A stretch of DNA of 64,000 bases, taken from contig MU270093.1 of NCBI GenBank assembly GCA_021432635.1, positions 212,810 to 276,809 of the forward strand, read 5' to 3'. The position numbers were made by a program, and so were the translations under genes. Position 1 is the first letter of the stretch. The number at the start of each line of letters is the position of its first letter. The notes below the pieces were generated by a model. The model ran no database searches. It saw only the letters and a program-made list of their open reading frames with translations, and was not told the origin of the DNA. Below are positions 1-10,968 of the stretch, in pieces. The stretch is from Thozetella sp. PMI_491 (lineage: Eukaryota > Ascomycota > Sordariomycetes > Chaetosphaeriales > Chaetosphaeriaceae).

Positions 1-643
1 TTTATTCTAGATGCTCGAAATGGTATTCCCCCCAACTCCCCGTAATCAACAGTTTTTTACACTCCTTATAATTATACAGGGAAAGTCTAACATGACGTAC
101 GATGCACGTCTCTTTCCACCCTCTAGTTATCCATGAAATCTAGCATGGTTGGGCAGATATATCAGCTGGTCGACGAATGGCCCCAGTGTATGCGACACTG
201 CTTCCTGCTTCTAGGCCATCTCTAGACGCCCACGTATGCTGCCTTCTAGTACGACGACCTCGAGAATATGTCGTAATAGATACCCACACAGTGTGTCTAA
301 TTCGTTCGTGGGGTGATGGGCAGGCCATGATCCATCGTCGCCACGGACCTTCACGGTCGCAATACAACTGTATTTCTGACTCCTTGTCTCGTCTCTGCTG
401 GGGGCCATGGGATCCAAGTCTCCTTGAGCGTGGTGTCAGGCTGGAACTGGATGGGGAGAGGCAGTATCCACAGCTCGTAACCAGTATTGGCGCCATTTAG
501 TAGACACGCCACGGCTTGTCCTTTGGCCAAGGTATTACTAGCCAAGTAAGCAGCTGGTTTCGACATCACTCGCCATCCGGCACAATGCTGAGATGAGCAT
601 TTCGGGGCCGGGCAGTCATGGCCAAAGCTGGAGCTTCGTCGAG
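1..643. other. No gene recognised; left edge of window
   Basis: This stretch lies downstream of the 3' end of the SAM35-like gene and should hold its 3' UTR. Short open frames occur on both strands but their translations have no recognisable motif or family. The first 80 bases are AT-rich. Confidence 0.5.
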
Positions 644-1655
644 CTAAGTGAGGGAAGCTGCTGCCCAGGAATCGCTCAAGTCTGGTTCCGGCAGCAGGAC
701 GTTCCAGAGCCGCCGTTGATGCTCGCACAACTTTTCGGCTCCGGCGCTGGCCTCCTTCAAGCCGACGGGCTTGGCGTTTTCATCCGGCCAGAGCGAATGC
801 CTCCCTCCCGGCATTAGAAGCCCCATGTAGGCGAAGACGCTGGCGTCGAACAGGGTGGGCGCCTCGGCGTCCCAAAACCACTGGCTGCGGCTGGACTGCA
901 GCAGCGTCTCAAGAGCCGCCAATGCATCCCGAGCCTCCGCGTAGAGCTGGCCTGCGTCGATAGTCGCCGCGCCTGGGGTGGACTTGAGTATCTCGGCTTC
1001 CGCTGCCCGGCGCAGCTGCCGCAAGAGGGCGACCTGGATGGGGAACGCGGAAGACGTCGGAGTGATGTAAAGCTGTCTCAGCAGCTCGGTGCTCGCGGGC
1101 TCTATGTAGAGCGTATAGAGATATAGCTTCCGGACCGGTCCGTCGAGGAGGGACTGGTAGGCATCCTGCCTGAGGTGGTTGATCTCAGGGACCTTGTTAG
1201 GGCCGTGACGCGCGGCGTAGTCGTAGAGCTTGCTGGATGCGAAGGCCTCTGCCGGCTGAAGATAGCTAGCGCGCGGGGCGATGAGGAATGGCAGCGATCC
1301 GGTCGGGGAGGCATGGTTCGTCGAGGGTACGACCTTGAACTCGACGGCGGCGAGTTTGAGATACAGCTACGGGTCCTCGCGGTTAGACAGGCCACGGGTT
1401 GCGCCAGAGGGAATTGGCTGATGGCTGGGTAGGAACGAGACGTACCTGCCACTTTAGGCAGCTCGGATTGAAGCTGGGAAAGCCAAGATGCTCGTCTTGG
1501 TCGCGTGCGAACACATACAAGGTCGGCTCGCGGCTGAGGGCGGGAGATCGGGCCGGCAGCTCGTTCGGGGGATAGGTTATGAGAGGAAATGCGTCAAAGA
1601 GGCGCTGGAGGAAGCCTGGAATGCGTGGCATCCAGGGTTCCCGCGGCTCCGACAT
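644..1655 (-). CDS. SAM35: SAM35/metaxin-like mitochondrial outer-membrane protein
   Basis: Probable subunit of the sorting and assembly machinery that inserts beta-barrel proteins into the mitochondrial outer membrane. Exons are 1655-1446 and 1366-644, with a 79-nt intron (gtacgt...cgtag, phase 0), giving 310 aa. The N-terminal part reads FPLITYPPNELP, then a thioredoxin-like segment (LYVFARDQ, FNPSCLKWQ). The splice joins KWQ to LYLKLAAVEFK and NHASPTGSLPFL, the usual continuity of metaxin/Tom37-type GST-N domains. A GST-C-like segment follows near the end (FWDAEAPTLFDASVFAYMGLLM). The chosen ATG is the first of the conserved start MSEPREPW. An in-frame ATG 42 codons upstream stays open and would add a run of seven His from a GTG microsatellite; I take that as 5' UTR. 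Family membership is from pattern recognition; SAM35 versus SAM37/metaxin is not settled. Confidence 0.8.
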
Positions 1656-4600
1656 GGTGGTACGCTTAGCGTTGAGGCTCCGGCGTGGAGGGGGGTGGTG
1701 GTGGTGGTGGTGGTGAACCTTCTGCTCGGTCGAGCAGGCTACGCGCTCCGGCTCGAGATTTCGCAGCGGCAAGGACGTCACGGTGGAGTTTTTGGCGCCG
1801 GAGCTTGCCGTGCTGCGAAGCCGGGCCGCCGGCCGAGGTTGTCCCGGACATGCGGAGGGTACCTGCCTTATTCACCCTCCGTTACAGTAGACATGCAACT
1901 CTACAAAGTAAGTTACTGTAGCAGTAGAAGCGATGTTGCATTTCAATGTCGCTTTTTCTGAGAAATGCCGTCCACAGGCAAAAGACATCGAGTCATGTAG
2001 TTTCAATCATCTTCATCCGGCAATACTGCTTCTCCCCTACGGTTTGTCCGACGGAGACGCCAGCCTCAATTTGTGGCCGTGGGACTGTGCCTATCGTTGG
2101 TTGGTCCTTGACGCTTGACCATTTTCTTTATGGCTTCCAAGGCTTATTCTGCACGGCGATTTACCTGTAGTCTTTTTGTCCTACCATGCCCCCAATTTGG
2201 CATCGTATCCCGAGATCTCTTCTGCCTCTACCCCCTTCGGAACATCCTCGCTGAACACCTTTTTTTCCCAAGTGCTTAAGCGAACCAACATGCAAGTTCA
2301 GCTGGCTTCGTCAAAGGAGCGACTCCTACACCTGCAAGCACCAGCCGGGCTGCAAGTGCCTGGCGAAGGGGAAGGAGGGGGAGGGGGAGTTAAAATTTGC
2401 GCATCCCACGCCACGGCTGGGTCGAATGGCGCCAGTAAGCTGCCGATTGCGAGATAGCCGGAAAAGAGTTCTAGAGCTCTCTCCACAGATGGGTACCGGT
2501 AGCTAGCACACCGAGCGGGGGCTGTTGATGGCATTGCAAAGCCGAGACGGAATGGACGGGCCATCCATGCCGAGAAAGCTGCTGTGTGCACCGAGTCGCT
2601 CAGCATTGAACTCGACATGAAAGTGGGGGGGGGGAAGCTGTTTGCTGCAGTGTTTACTTTCGGAGGGGCAGCCCCTGAGCGGCGCTATTATCCCGGCAGA
2701 TACAACACGACAGACAGGATGCTCACTCGTTGCTGTTGGTTATACCCAGCTACACGGCGGCATGAGGCTCTCTGCCCCATGCATCTCCGGTCTACTAAGG
2801 ACCGTGTCTGCGCCTTTCAGATACTTGATGCCCGTAAGCTTCGTGTTTGATTGCGGTCCTCACTGATGTTTACGAGACGTCAGCCATCAGCAGAATAAGG
2901 CTCCTTTTTGGATCCTGCTGCCACCGCTTGTATTTGACGGTCCGTTGCGGCCCCGGAAAATTCTTCAGCTCCTCTAGGATCCCGAGGCGTGCCCCCGCAG
3001 CCGCCATCTCAAGCCGGCAGCCTACCGGCCATGCCCCGGGAGGCGTGGCCGGGGCGACGCTCCGTAAGGTGGGGGGAGGAGAGAGAAAAAAAAAGGTGCT
3101 TTTCAAAGATACTCCGTCGAGGTCCGTTAGCGCGGGGTGGAAGGGACCCACAAGGGTCCTCCTAGCCTACCCTGCCCATGACGAGGCCCTCTCCTACCCA
3201 GCTCCCCATAAAGGTGTGCATTACTTCGTACAGTAGTGCTGTACTCTATATGCTAGTATGCATTTGAAGGCCTGTCGGCCTGGAACCATGGCGTCCTGGT
3301 TGGCGCTCTAGGCCGCAGTATTGACAGGAAAAGAAGGGAGCGACTTCTAGAGCATCTCTTCCGGATCGAGAGATCCCTCGGACCGAGAGATGGAGGCGGC
3401 GAGAAAGCCGAGATAGAGACAGGGAGAGAGAGAGAAGAGATAGCCCAAAGCGTTTCCCCGAATAATACCGCGCTCAGAGGGGCTTATCCACTGACTGGTA
3501 CATACGGCTATTGAGACCCGCGCTTAAATCTGGTTCGGCGGTCTGGCCGAGGAAATTAGGAGGCTCCGCTCCCTCGTCGCGAGTCGCGAGAATCAATGCC
3601 GAAATAGTCCCGTCGGGTGTATGGGAGCAGCAGCTAAACAAGCTTGACAAGCAACCACTGACTCTCGACACTCTCTCTCTTGCTCTCCTTTGGTGCACAT
3701 CGCCCAAATGGCGGTGGAGAGTTTGTTTTCAGTTCCGACTTGACCCGCGTCTCACGCCGCGCCCCGTTCTCCACGGTCGCTCAAGTTGCCTGATGGTGGA
3801 CACTGGATTATTGCCATGAGATGCCGTTGGTCGACGTGGTCGTATGTTTTCGCTGTTGCTCGGCCGGCTACTACATTGAACTATGCCCTGCCGCCGCTGC
3901 GACTGAGGATTGTCGTAGCCGAGCGAGTGCGCTAGCGATATTGCCTTCGCGGCGTTCTGGGGTGGAAAATTCTTTTCCGGATTGGCAACTCCAACCACCC
4001 GGCCGAGCGAGCGAGTGTGAGAGCAGGCGCCGCGAATCCACGATAAGCCCGCGGCCAATTTTCGTGTTGGCAGGGGTGGAAGGACGACTAGCGGCACCGA
4101 GCATTGGGTTCGGTGGGATATCAAACTTGCACTATCGGGAGAAGCTAAGCTAAACCGTAGCCTGGCTCTAGGTATATTTTCTTCCCACGTGAAAGCAGGC
4201 CGACTCGTCTGGATGGGGGGCCGGGAACCCCAAACGGCGGCGGAAGTCGGCGTGTCGAGCAAGACGGCGCAGAAACGCTCGCCTCTCTGCCTTGGGGCTG
4301 GCTTCCGCGTCCGGCAGGAGTGTCATATCGCTGCAGGTGCGAATCCAATGCTCAGCCATCAGCCCATCCCAGCAGCATCCTGCGGCCGGTGATGCTCATG
4401 TCGACGGGGGGTGCAGCGACTTGGCCCCCCGGGCCTGTCCAGTTGGTCCATGTCGATATTGGACCCCCCGAAAGTCTGTCCATCCATGGACCACCACCCC
4501 GATACGCCTCAGGGAACACCGCCGAGAATGTGGGGGATCAGGCTTCCCCCACGCTAGACCACGTCCGGACGAGCCGCAACGTGACGCACCAGAGGAGGAC

Positions 4601-5799
4601 GCACTGTCGGCGAGGACCCTGCTGGTACCTCGGAAAACCGGGGACAGGTCGGGAAAACGGCCAGTCTCACACCAGGGCGGCCCCGCGGGTGGGTTTCCGG
4701 CAAGTCTCGCCCAGGTACTCTGGCGCTCCATGAGTCGAGCTGGGGGCGGCGGTCGGGACTGTGTGCAATTGGGGGAGGACCACGGTTATGACGCTGGGCT
4801 GGTGCGCTCGCCGTTTGTCCAGGACGTGTAGCCGCCGTGGGGAACGCTGGGGAGGGGATCCATCCTGACCCCCGAGCCGAAGAGGTTGCGTCAAGAAGGA
4901 CCGTTTGCCTCGTGCCGACGATCTAAGTTGGTTTCCTGCCTTGTGCTTTCCCCCCTTTGCTGAATGCGATCGATCGTCCTCATAATCACGGACGCCCCTT
5001 CCCCATCCTCCCCCATCAGCCCTAGTATCTTCTTCCTCTCTTAGTCCTCGTCCTCCTCCACCTTCCTCCAACTACTCGGTCGCACACATTGCCCTGATAG
5101 CCGACGCAACCCCCTCTCCTCCCCCAGTCTGCCTCGTGCTACCACCATCCCACCCTCCAGACGACCGAAGAGAGAAAGCTGGCATCTCGCCTGACCGGCG
5201 CCTGTCTCACATCGGCGCCTCCTTGAGATCGCTCGCCTCGCAGCTCCACTGCGCTGACCGATCATTGCTTGTGACCAAAAGGCCAAGAAGAAGCAAGGGT
5301 GTCCGTCCGAAAGAGTCGGCCAGCAGCCAAAGACCCAGCATAAACTGCGGCGTCCCTCCCGCGCCCTGTCCAAATACTTATTACCACATATTGGCCCTTG
5401 TTTTAGCCGGCTCGTCCTGAGGCTACCTGGCATCTGCAGAAAGCACCATATATCGCGACCGCTGCGCATGATCGAGACACTCTCGATAACCATCCAGACA
5501 CCGTTTCTGGCTTTGTGATACAGCGAGCCGCCGGGTTTACCGAGGCAAGACAAAGGCAAACAGTTAATCCACCACCCCTGGTCGGCCGTTATCACAAGCC
5601 AGCCGAAGGGAGGAAGAGGCAAGGCACTGGACAACAAGAGAGAGAAAACAGGGAGAGCAAAAAGCTATATTGCCAGCACCGGCTCATAATCGAGCCCGTG
5701 TCTTCTTTTTTTTCCCAACTTCGCAAAAACACCCATCTGCCTACCGGCCCTGTTTGTATTCCACGATCGCCCACGAAGTCCTCATTCTCCGTACACACA
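1656..5799. other. 4.1 kb head-to-head intergenic region
   Basis: This is the shared upstream region of the SAM35-like gene and the 72-aa gene. It holds purine/pyrimidine-rich tracts (for example a GA-rich run near 3410-3442) and a C/T-rich stretch at about 5000-5160 that probably belongs to the promoter or 5' leader of the 72-aa gene. Open frames of up to about 200 codons occur on both strands but have Pro/Ser/Arg-rich, family-less translations, so I call no gene. Confidence 0.5.
1691..1714. repeat. (GTG)n microsatellite
   Basis: About seven GTG triplets lie just upstream of the SAM35-like start codon. They read as CAC (His) on the gene's strand if translated from the upstream in-frame ATG at 1781. 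Confidence 0.8.
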
Positions 5800-6018
5800 A
5801 TGAACGCCCCAATCTCGTCCACCTCATCCCAGCAGTCCTCGGCTCTGTCCTCACAGCAGCAGTCGCCGGTGGCCAAATTTGTACCCCCTCAGCCCGTCCA
5901 GACCAAGACGCCGTCGACCGATGCATTCCTCAAGGACTTCACGCTCGTCGCCGAGGCCGCCAAGCGGGCGCAGATGGCGGTCTTGATGCGGGACATGGAG
6001 AGCTGCGGTCTGTCATAG
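5800..6018 (+). CDS. Small 72-aa protein of unknown function
   Basis: Single-exon frame starting at an ATG in good context (cacacaATGA). The first 30 residues are Ser/Gln-rich (SSTSSQQSSALSSQQQS) and look disordered. They are followed by a Pro/Val stretch (KFVPPQPVQTKTPSTD) and then a compact, probably helical C-terminus (AFLKDFTLVAEAAKRAQMA, MRDMESCGL) with an amphipathic pattern. The C-terminal half has the character of a conserved sequence rather than chance translation, and a C/T-rich leader precedes the start. I do not recognise the family and propose no function. The frame is open further upstream to 5515, but those codons look like leader sequence. Confidence 0.6.
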   Translation: MNAPISSTSSQQSSALSSQQQSPVAKFVPPQPVQTKTPSTDAFLKDFTLVAEAAKRAQMAVLMRDMESCGLS

Positions 6019-7086
6019 ACCAGCCGCTTTTCCCAGCACCTCTTTCTTTTCCCGCCGAGCTGGTGTGGGCCGATCATCCTCTCGGTATTTTGTGACCCTC
6101 TTTCAACGCTCCCGTCGATAAGACGGCACGCGATTGCTTCCCATTGGCCGCCCACAGCAATCCATTCTCTGGATCGCAGGCGCGCATACTGGCGGCGCGC
6201 AGCATACGCAACCACACAACTGGACACAAACTGTCTCTAACCGACTTGCCTGGATGAGGGTCCAATGGCCTTGGACGGCGGGACAAACCGAGAGGGGGCA
6301 CACTATCTATCCTGCAGATGCAGACCCGGGAGCGGCTTTTGTCTTTTAATTCGCGGCGCATGTCGGTTCATCATCATCATCATCATCATCATTACCGGGA
6401 GTATAGGAGGAATCGGACACTTTTTATGGCAGGTGTTTATCGGATGATCACTTAGCAATGGCCCTTTTCTTCCATGCCGCGACTCTATCACTGTATGAAT
6501 ACCTATTTGCTTTTGTTTTTGGGAAGATTTCAATCACATCCGGACTGCGGGACCGCCATCACCGCCGTTCACCCACATCATAGACTTCCAGTGCAACGGG
6601 CTCGGAACTCGGGACTCGGAAATGGTTGGGCTAGTTGGGCTGCGAAGGAGAGAGGCCTTGGGAAATCTAGACCTGTCTGCTAGAACCTACCTAATGCGAA
6701 GACACGATTAACCTATGGATACAAGAGCCCCGCCCACTCACCCGTCCCTCTCTAGTGTGAAGCTACCCTCAACAAGCTGCCAAGGGACTAGCAAAGAAGG
6801 GCTGATAGGCAGACAAGAGATACCAAGCAGAGAGAAAAGAGAGGAAGCAGCTAGGGGCAAGCAGGTGGCTATGGTCAGGGCATATGGATCAACACATTAG
6901 CTAGAGTATGCCTATGGATCCTACATAGCGTATGCTGCCGGCTGGAGAGCGGTATAGCCGCCTGCCAGCAGTCGGTCCAGTCCGTGGTCTGGCCAGTTCC
7001 ACGACAAATGCGAGCCAGCCAGCCCAACCAGTTCCCGTTCCGGTGCATCGGTGCCTTGCTTGCGATACTGCTGGCCGGCCCTGCCA
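6019..7086. other. Intergenic region between convergent genes
   Basis: Lies between the 3' ends of the 72-aa gene (+) and the SDR gene (-). It contains a TCA triplet microsatellite at 6368-6391. I see no further gene; the short frames have no recognisable content. Confidence 0.5.
6368..6391. repeat. (TCA)n microsatellite
   Basis: Eight consecutive TCA triplets in noncoding DNA. Confidence 0.9.
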
Positions 7087-8012
7087 TCAAATTTTAGCCA
7101 TCAAGGACATGCCGCCGTCCAGTACCAACGTAGCCCCGTTGACGAAGGCCCCGGCCCGGCTCGACAGAAACATGCACGCCCCCGCCACGTCGCCCGGCGC
7201 ACCGATGCGGCCGAGCGGGTTCACCCCCTTGATCTCGTCCTCATACAACCGCAGCGTCTCTGCCATCATCTTGCTGCGGAAGGGGCCGCATGCCAAGGTG
7301 TTGCTGGTGACGCCGCGCGGTCCCAACTCGGTGGCCATGACGCGCGACAGGTGGTGCAGGCCGGCCTTGCTGGCACTGTAGGCATAATTGCCAAGCATGG
7401 GCACGCGGATGGCGTCGATGCTGCCGATGTGGATCACGCGGCCCGGGTCCGTCACGACGCCGCCCTCCGTGCTCGCCGCGCCGGCGGCCTCGAGCAGCGG
7501 CGTCAGCGCCTGCGTGAGGGTGAAGACGCGCTGCAGGTTGAGCGTGAGCAGCTTGGTCCAGGCGTGGTCCGGATAGGCGTCAAAGCTCTCGCCCCAGCTG
7601 GCGCCGCTGTTGTTGACCAGCACGTGCAGCCGGCCCTCGCGACGCTTGATCTCGTCGGCTAGCCTGAGGCACTCGTCGTGCTTGGACAGGTCCGCGGGCA
7701 GGGCCACAGCCGCACCTCCCTTGCCGAGGGCGTTGAGCTCGGCCGCCGCCGCCTCGCAGGCCTTGGCGTCGCGGGACGAGATGTAGACCTTGGCCCCGTT
7801 GGCGATGAAGCCCTCCGAGATCATGCGGCCGATGCCTTTGGCACCGCCGGTCACGAGGACGATCTTGCCCTAGTATCGGATGGTCAGCGACCTGCGGGCC
7901 TGTGCCGGCTCAGCTACCAGCAGAAGGGGAGGGGAAAGGTGGTGACTGCCGAGGCAGACTCCGGTGTTTGCTCAGAACCCACCTTTACCCCAAATAGGGT
8001 TTCGGCGTCCAT
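7087..8012 (-). CDS. Short-chain dehydrogenase/reductase (SDR)
   Basis: NAD(P)-dependent oxidoreductase of the classical SDR family, resembling fungal proteins annotated as RhlG-like 3-oxoacyl-ACP reductases. Exon 1 is only 10 codons (8012-7983, MDAETLFGVK); exon 2 is 7869-7087 after a 113-nt intron (gtgggt...actag, phase 0), giving 270 aa. The splice restores the Rossmann start GKIVLVTGGAKGIG: the TGxxxGxG dinucleotide motif is at about 17-24, NNSG at 96-99, catalytic Ser at 160, and YxxxK at 174/178. The C-terminus has the usual NPLGRIG and FVNGATLVLDGG blocks. The gene is divergent from the methyltransferase at 9079, with about 1.07 kb between the start codons. The fold and chemistry are clear; the substrate cannot be read from the sequence. 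Confidence 0.93.
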
Positions 8013-9078
8013 GGTTCGTTCTTTGCGTAGATTCCGGCACCCCCGGTTCAATTCAATCCCCGACTTGTTGTGCTGGCGACAAAGTTCCGAAGCGCCGGCC
8101 AAAGTTCCTTCCGGAAGAGCCAGAAGAGAGTTGGTGTCAGGATGTGCGTGTTGGTTGCTTGATCGCCCGAGCTGAAAGCCAATTAGTCGTTTTTAAACTA
8201 AGCTCATGCCAATGGCCCTAGCGTTGTTCCGGGACGCAATTCTTCACGGTTTGGTGGCAGAGCTGGGCTGCGCAATGTCGTCGTCCTGGATGCTTCGTCC
8301 CAGTCTTCTTGGGGAATCTCGCCCGAGAAGAAGCCGAGGTCTGGAAGCTTGTGACCTTACGCATGCGGTGGAGCGAGCGAGGAATGAGCTAAAACCTGGG
8401 GTGAGCAACGGCAGACCCCTGACGATAAAAGTGGGGGGACTGGACTACTAAGCGTCAGCACTTGAGCAACTGGGAAGGAGCTGTCTATCTACGCATATGC
8501 CTATGCACTTCTTCTATTCCCCTAGGGCAGGCACCTTGCGTAGTATATTCAGGCTTCAAGAAAGCAGGACTGTAAATTGGGCCATATTGAAGCGTGGCTA
8601 GGAGTTAGAAACACCTTTCGTCACGGGTGCGAGGGTGAGCACGAGACTAGAGAGCAGAGTTTACCTAGTTTAATCGGTGCTTACACCCAATCGCTTCGGG
8701 AGGTTTACTGCTGCCCCGTAGCAATACATAGGGCGATGTCCCACTCTGCATCCCTCTTGGGAGATAAGTGCTCAGGCTATGCTCTGAGCTAGCGGGTCTC
8801 TACTCTGTCAGGCAGTGGCAACATCGTGGCTCTGTGGCCAGTGTGACAACCCCCCCCCCTTTTACTTTGCAAACAAGCGACTAGCCAATCAAGAAACCCT
8901 CGCCCTGTTTACTGATCATTCACAAAGCGCTGCTCAAATCCCACACTAGAGCGCATTTATACCCGCGCAGGCTCAATCCGAGCAGATCCCCCATCCTTCG
9001 CCGCCCACGTCCAGGCTGCGCAGCCATCCTTCTTCTCGCCTCAGCCAGACACCGTTGGTCCGCCAGAGAAACTCAGCG
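8013..9078. other. Divergent promoter region, SDR / methyltransferase
   Basis: Bidirectional upstream region. A TTTATA element at 8956-8961 lies about 120 bp before the methyltransferase ATG, and a poly-C run lies near 8850. No additional gene recognised. Confidence 0.5.
8956..8961 (+). promoter_or_regulatory. Possible TATA-like element of methyltransferase gene
   Basis: TTTATA sits about 120 bp upstream of the ATG at 9079. This is a single short match with plausible position only. Confidence 0.3.
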
Positions 9079-9966
9079 ATGGCTTCCGAACCCCCTAAGC
9101 AAGAAATCGGCCGCCTTGAGCAAACGTTCCAGGGGAGCGACGTCTCCTCGCACGGCTCCAAGTGGGACGGGCTGTGGAAGGAATCGTACACACCATGGGA
9201 CCGCGGCGGGCCCAGCCTGGCTCTGCTTGACCTCGTGGTCGAGCAGACGGAACTGGTGCCTCCTCCGCAGGAGCCCGGTAAACGGAGGACAGCCCTCGTC
9301 CCGGGATGTGGGCGCGGCTACGATGTGCTTCTCCTCAGCGGGCTCGGATACGACGTCTACGGCCTAGATTACTCCAAAGACGCCGTCGAGAAGGCGGTCG
9401 AGAACCAGCGCGAGATCGGCGGCCAGGATCTCTACCAGGCGAGGCAGGGGGTGCAGAACGGGACTGTTACCTGGCTCACCGGGGATTTCTTCGCCGATGC
9501 ATTCTTGGATGAGGCCGGCGTGAGGAACTTTGATCTCATATTTGACTATACAGTGAGCCTCTCCCTCTCTCACCCCCCCTTGACAGGGGCGGCGGGCCGA
9601 AGCCCTCGCTGACGGAGGCTCAAGTTCTTCTGTGCTCTCCCGCCCGCGGCCAGACCTAAGTGGGCGAAGCGCATGTCACAGCTGCTCAACCCAAATGGCG
9701 GTCGGTTAGTGTGCCTAGAGTGGCCTTTAGGGAAACCAGCATCAACCAACGGTCCGCCGTGGGGCGTGACGGCTGAAAGCTACGAGGCACACCTTTCTTG
9801 TCCGGGAGAGGAGGTGCTATACGGCCCAGACGGTAAGCCTAGCCTGAAGGAGCCAGTCGCGGGAGCTCTCAGCAGGCTCGCCCGTATCAAGCCAGCTCGT
9901 ACACACAAGGCTGGCACAGACGAAGGCGGGAACGTGTTCGACTTCATCTCGGTATGGAGCCATTAA
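9079..9966 (+). CDS. TPMT-family thiol methyltransferase
   Basis: SAM-dependent methyltransferase of the thiopurine S-methyltransferase-like group found in fungi and plants (thiol or halide/thiocyanate methylation). Exons are 9079-9552 and 9625-9966 with a 72-nt intron (gtgagc...caag, phase 0), giving 271 aa. The start shows the family pattern WDGLWKESYTPWDRGGPS. SAM-binding motif I is VPGCGRGYD at about 74-82, followed by YGLDYSK. The acidic motif FDLIFDYT is at the end of exon 1 and is continued by FFCALPP in exon 2, exactly the family continuity, which fixes the intron. It is compact for the family and has no signal peptide or membrane segment, so it is probably cytosolic. The natural acceptor (thiol, halide or other) is unknown. 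Confidence 0.92.
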
Positions 9967-10035
9967 AATAGCCTCCGATACAGAGATAGCAAGAGCCACC
10001 CTGGGCTTACATGCAGTTCCGTTGGCATGCCGCAC

Positions 10036-10968
10036 TCACGGTGCCTTACGGAGAGAGTTGTAGTGCTCTCCCAACCCGTAGCCGTGGCGATAGTATGCCA
10101 ACCAGATTGTCGGGAGCGTCTTGTCCTCGTCTGCCTGGTTCGGCCGGATCACCTCCGTCCTACCGTCCTGCACCACTTTGATCCCGACTCGGTACGCGTT
10201 CGCCAGCGCACTGAGCTCCAGCTGGCCACCCCACTCGGCCGTGTCCCGGATCTTGGCTACATAGCCCGCGAGCGGCTCCTCTAGAAAAGCGGCGTAGTCG
10301 TCTGGATGCGCTTCCATGTATGCGGCCGCCGTCCGTCGTACGACCTTGTACGGCAGCACCTTGGGCGCGTCGCCCGGCGTGCGGTCGAGAGGGATGGTAT
10401 GTGCCGCGAGCTGGTCGGCGACCGCGGCGAAGAGGCAGTGACCGTCCGGGGCGATCTCGCGCTCCGTCAACCCGTGCGCGGCGAATTCCTTCAGCATGTA
10501 CGTCTTCTCGATGCCGCGGTGATCTACCATATTCGCTGCCTCGGCCTCGGCGGCGACCGCGGCAGCTTCTTGCTCCGCAGCCCGGCGGGCCAGCCGCTCC
10601 TTCTGTCGGTTGCGTTTCTTGCCCGGCCCGCCTCCTCCACCTTCTGCTGCCTCTTCGACCGGCGCAGGCCCGGAGAGGTGTGTAGCGTCGATTTTCGCGG
10701 CGAGGATGTCAGTTTCGGTTTCTTGCGGCAAACCCGGCGCTTCTGTCTCCTCTTCAAGCTCCTCGTCTGGGGAAAGCGTCTCGCCGTTTAGCTCTGCGAG
10801 CTCGCTCCTATGCGCCTCCTCCTGCTGGCTTTCGAGCTCTGCGCACTCATCGTTGACGGCCTTTCGGTTCTTCTTGGTTGCATTCTTCTTCTTGTTTGTG
10901 ATGCGTCCCTGGAGCTCCTTCTTCTCTTTCCTGTGCCTGGCCTGGAGGTGCTCGAGTGTCTCGTCCAT
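10036..10968 (-). CDS. OTU2: OTU-domain cysteine protease (Otu2/OTUD6-like)
   Basis: Deubiquitinating enzyme of the OTU family. Single exon, 310 aa. The first 145 residues are highly charged and coiled-coil-like (HRKEKKELQGRITNKKKNATKK; later RQKERLARRAAEQ), as in yeast Otu2 and animal OTUD6. The OTU core starts at about 165, with the catalytic loop APDGHCLFAAVADQL (Asp175, Cys178) and the C-terminal HYNSLR carrying the catalytic His302. The element WGGQLELSALANAYRVGIKV between them is typical of the fold. All catalytic residues are present, so an active isopeptidase is expected. In yeast the homologue acts on ribosomal ubiquitination; this is family knowledge and not visible here. The methyltransferase gene ends only 69 bp away, tail to tail. 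Confidence 0.93.
   Translation of the reverse strand: MDETLEHLQARHRKEKKELQGRITNKKKNATKKNRKAVNDECAELESQQEEAHRSELAELNGETLSPDEELEEETEAPGLPQETETDILAAKIDATHLSGPAPVEEAAEGGGGGPGKKRNRQKERLARRAAEQEAAAVAAEAEAANMVDHRGIEKTYMLKEFAAHGLTEREIAPDGHCLFAAVADQLAAHTIPLDRTPGDAPKVLPYKVVRRTAAAYMEAHPDDYAAFLEEPLAGYVAKIRDTAEWGGQLELSALANAYRVGIKVVQDGRTEVIRPNQADEDKTLPTIWLAYYRHGYGLGEHYNSLRKAP

Noticed and set aside
1656-1781. N-terminal extension of the SAM35-like protein with a His7 run
   Set aside because: In frame and open, but the His run comes from a GTG microsatellite and the downstream ATG directly precedes conserved-looking sequence.
5041-5637. 198-codon minus-strand frame before the 72-aa gene
   Set aside because: It lies opposite a CT-rich leader and reads as an Arg/Gly/Cys mixture with no motif.
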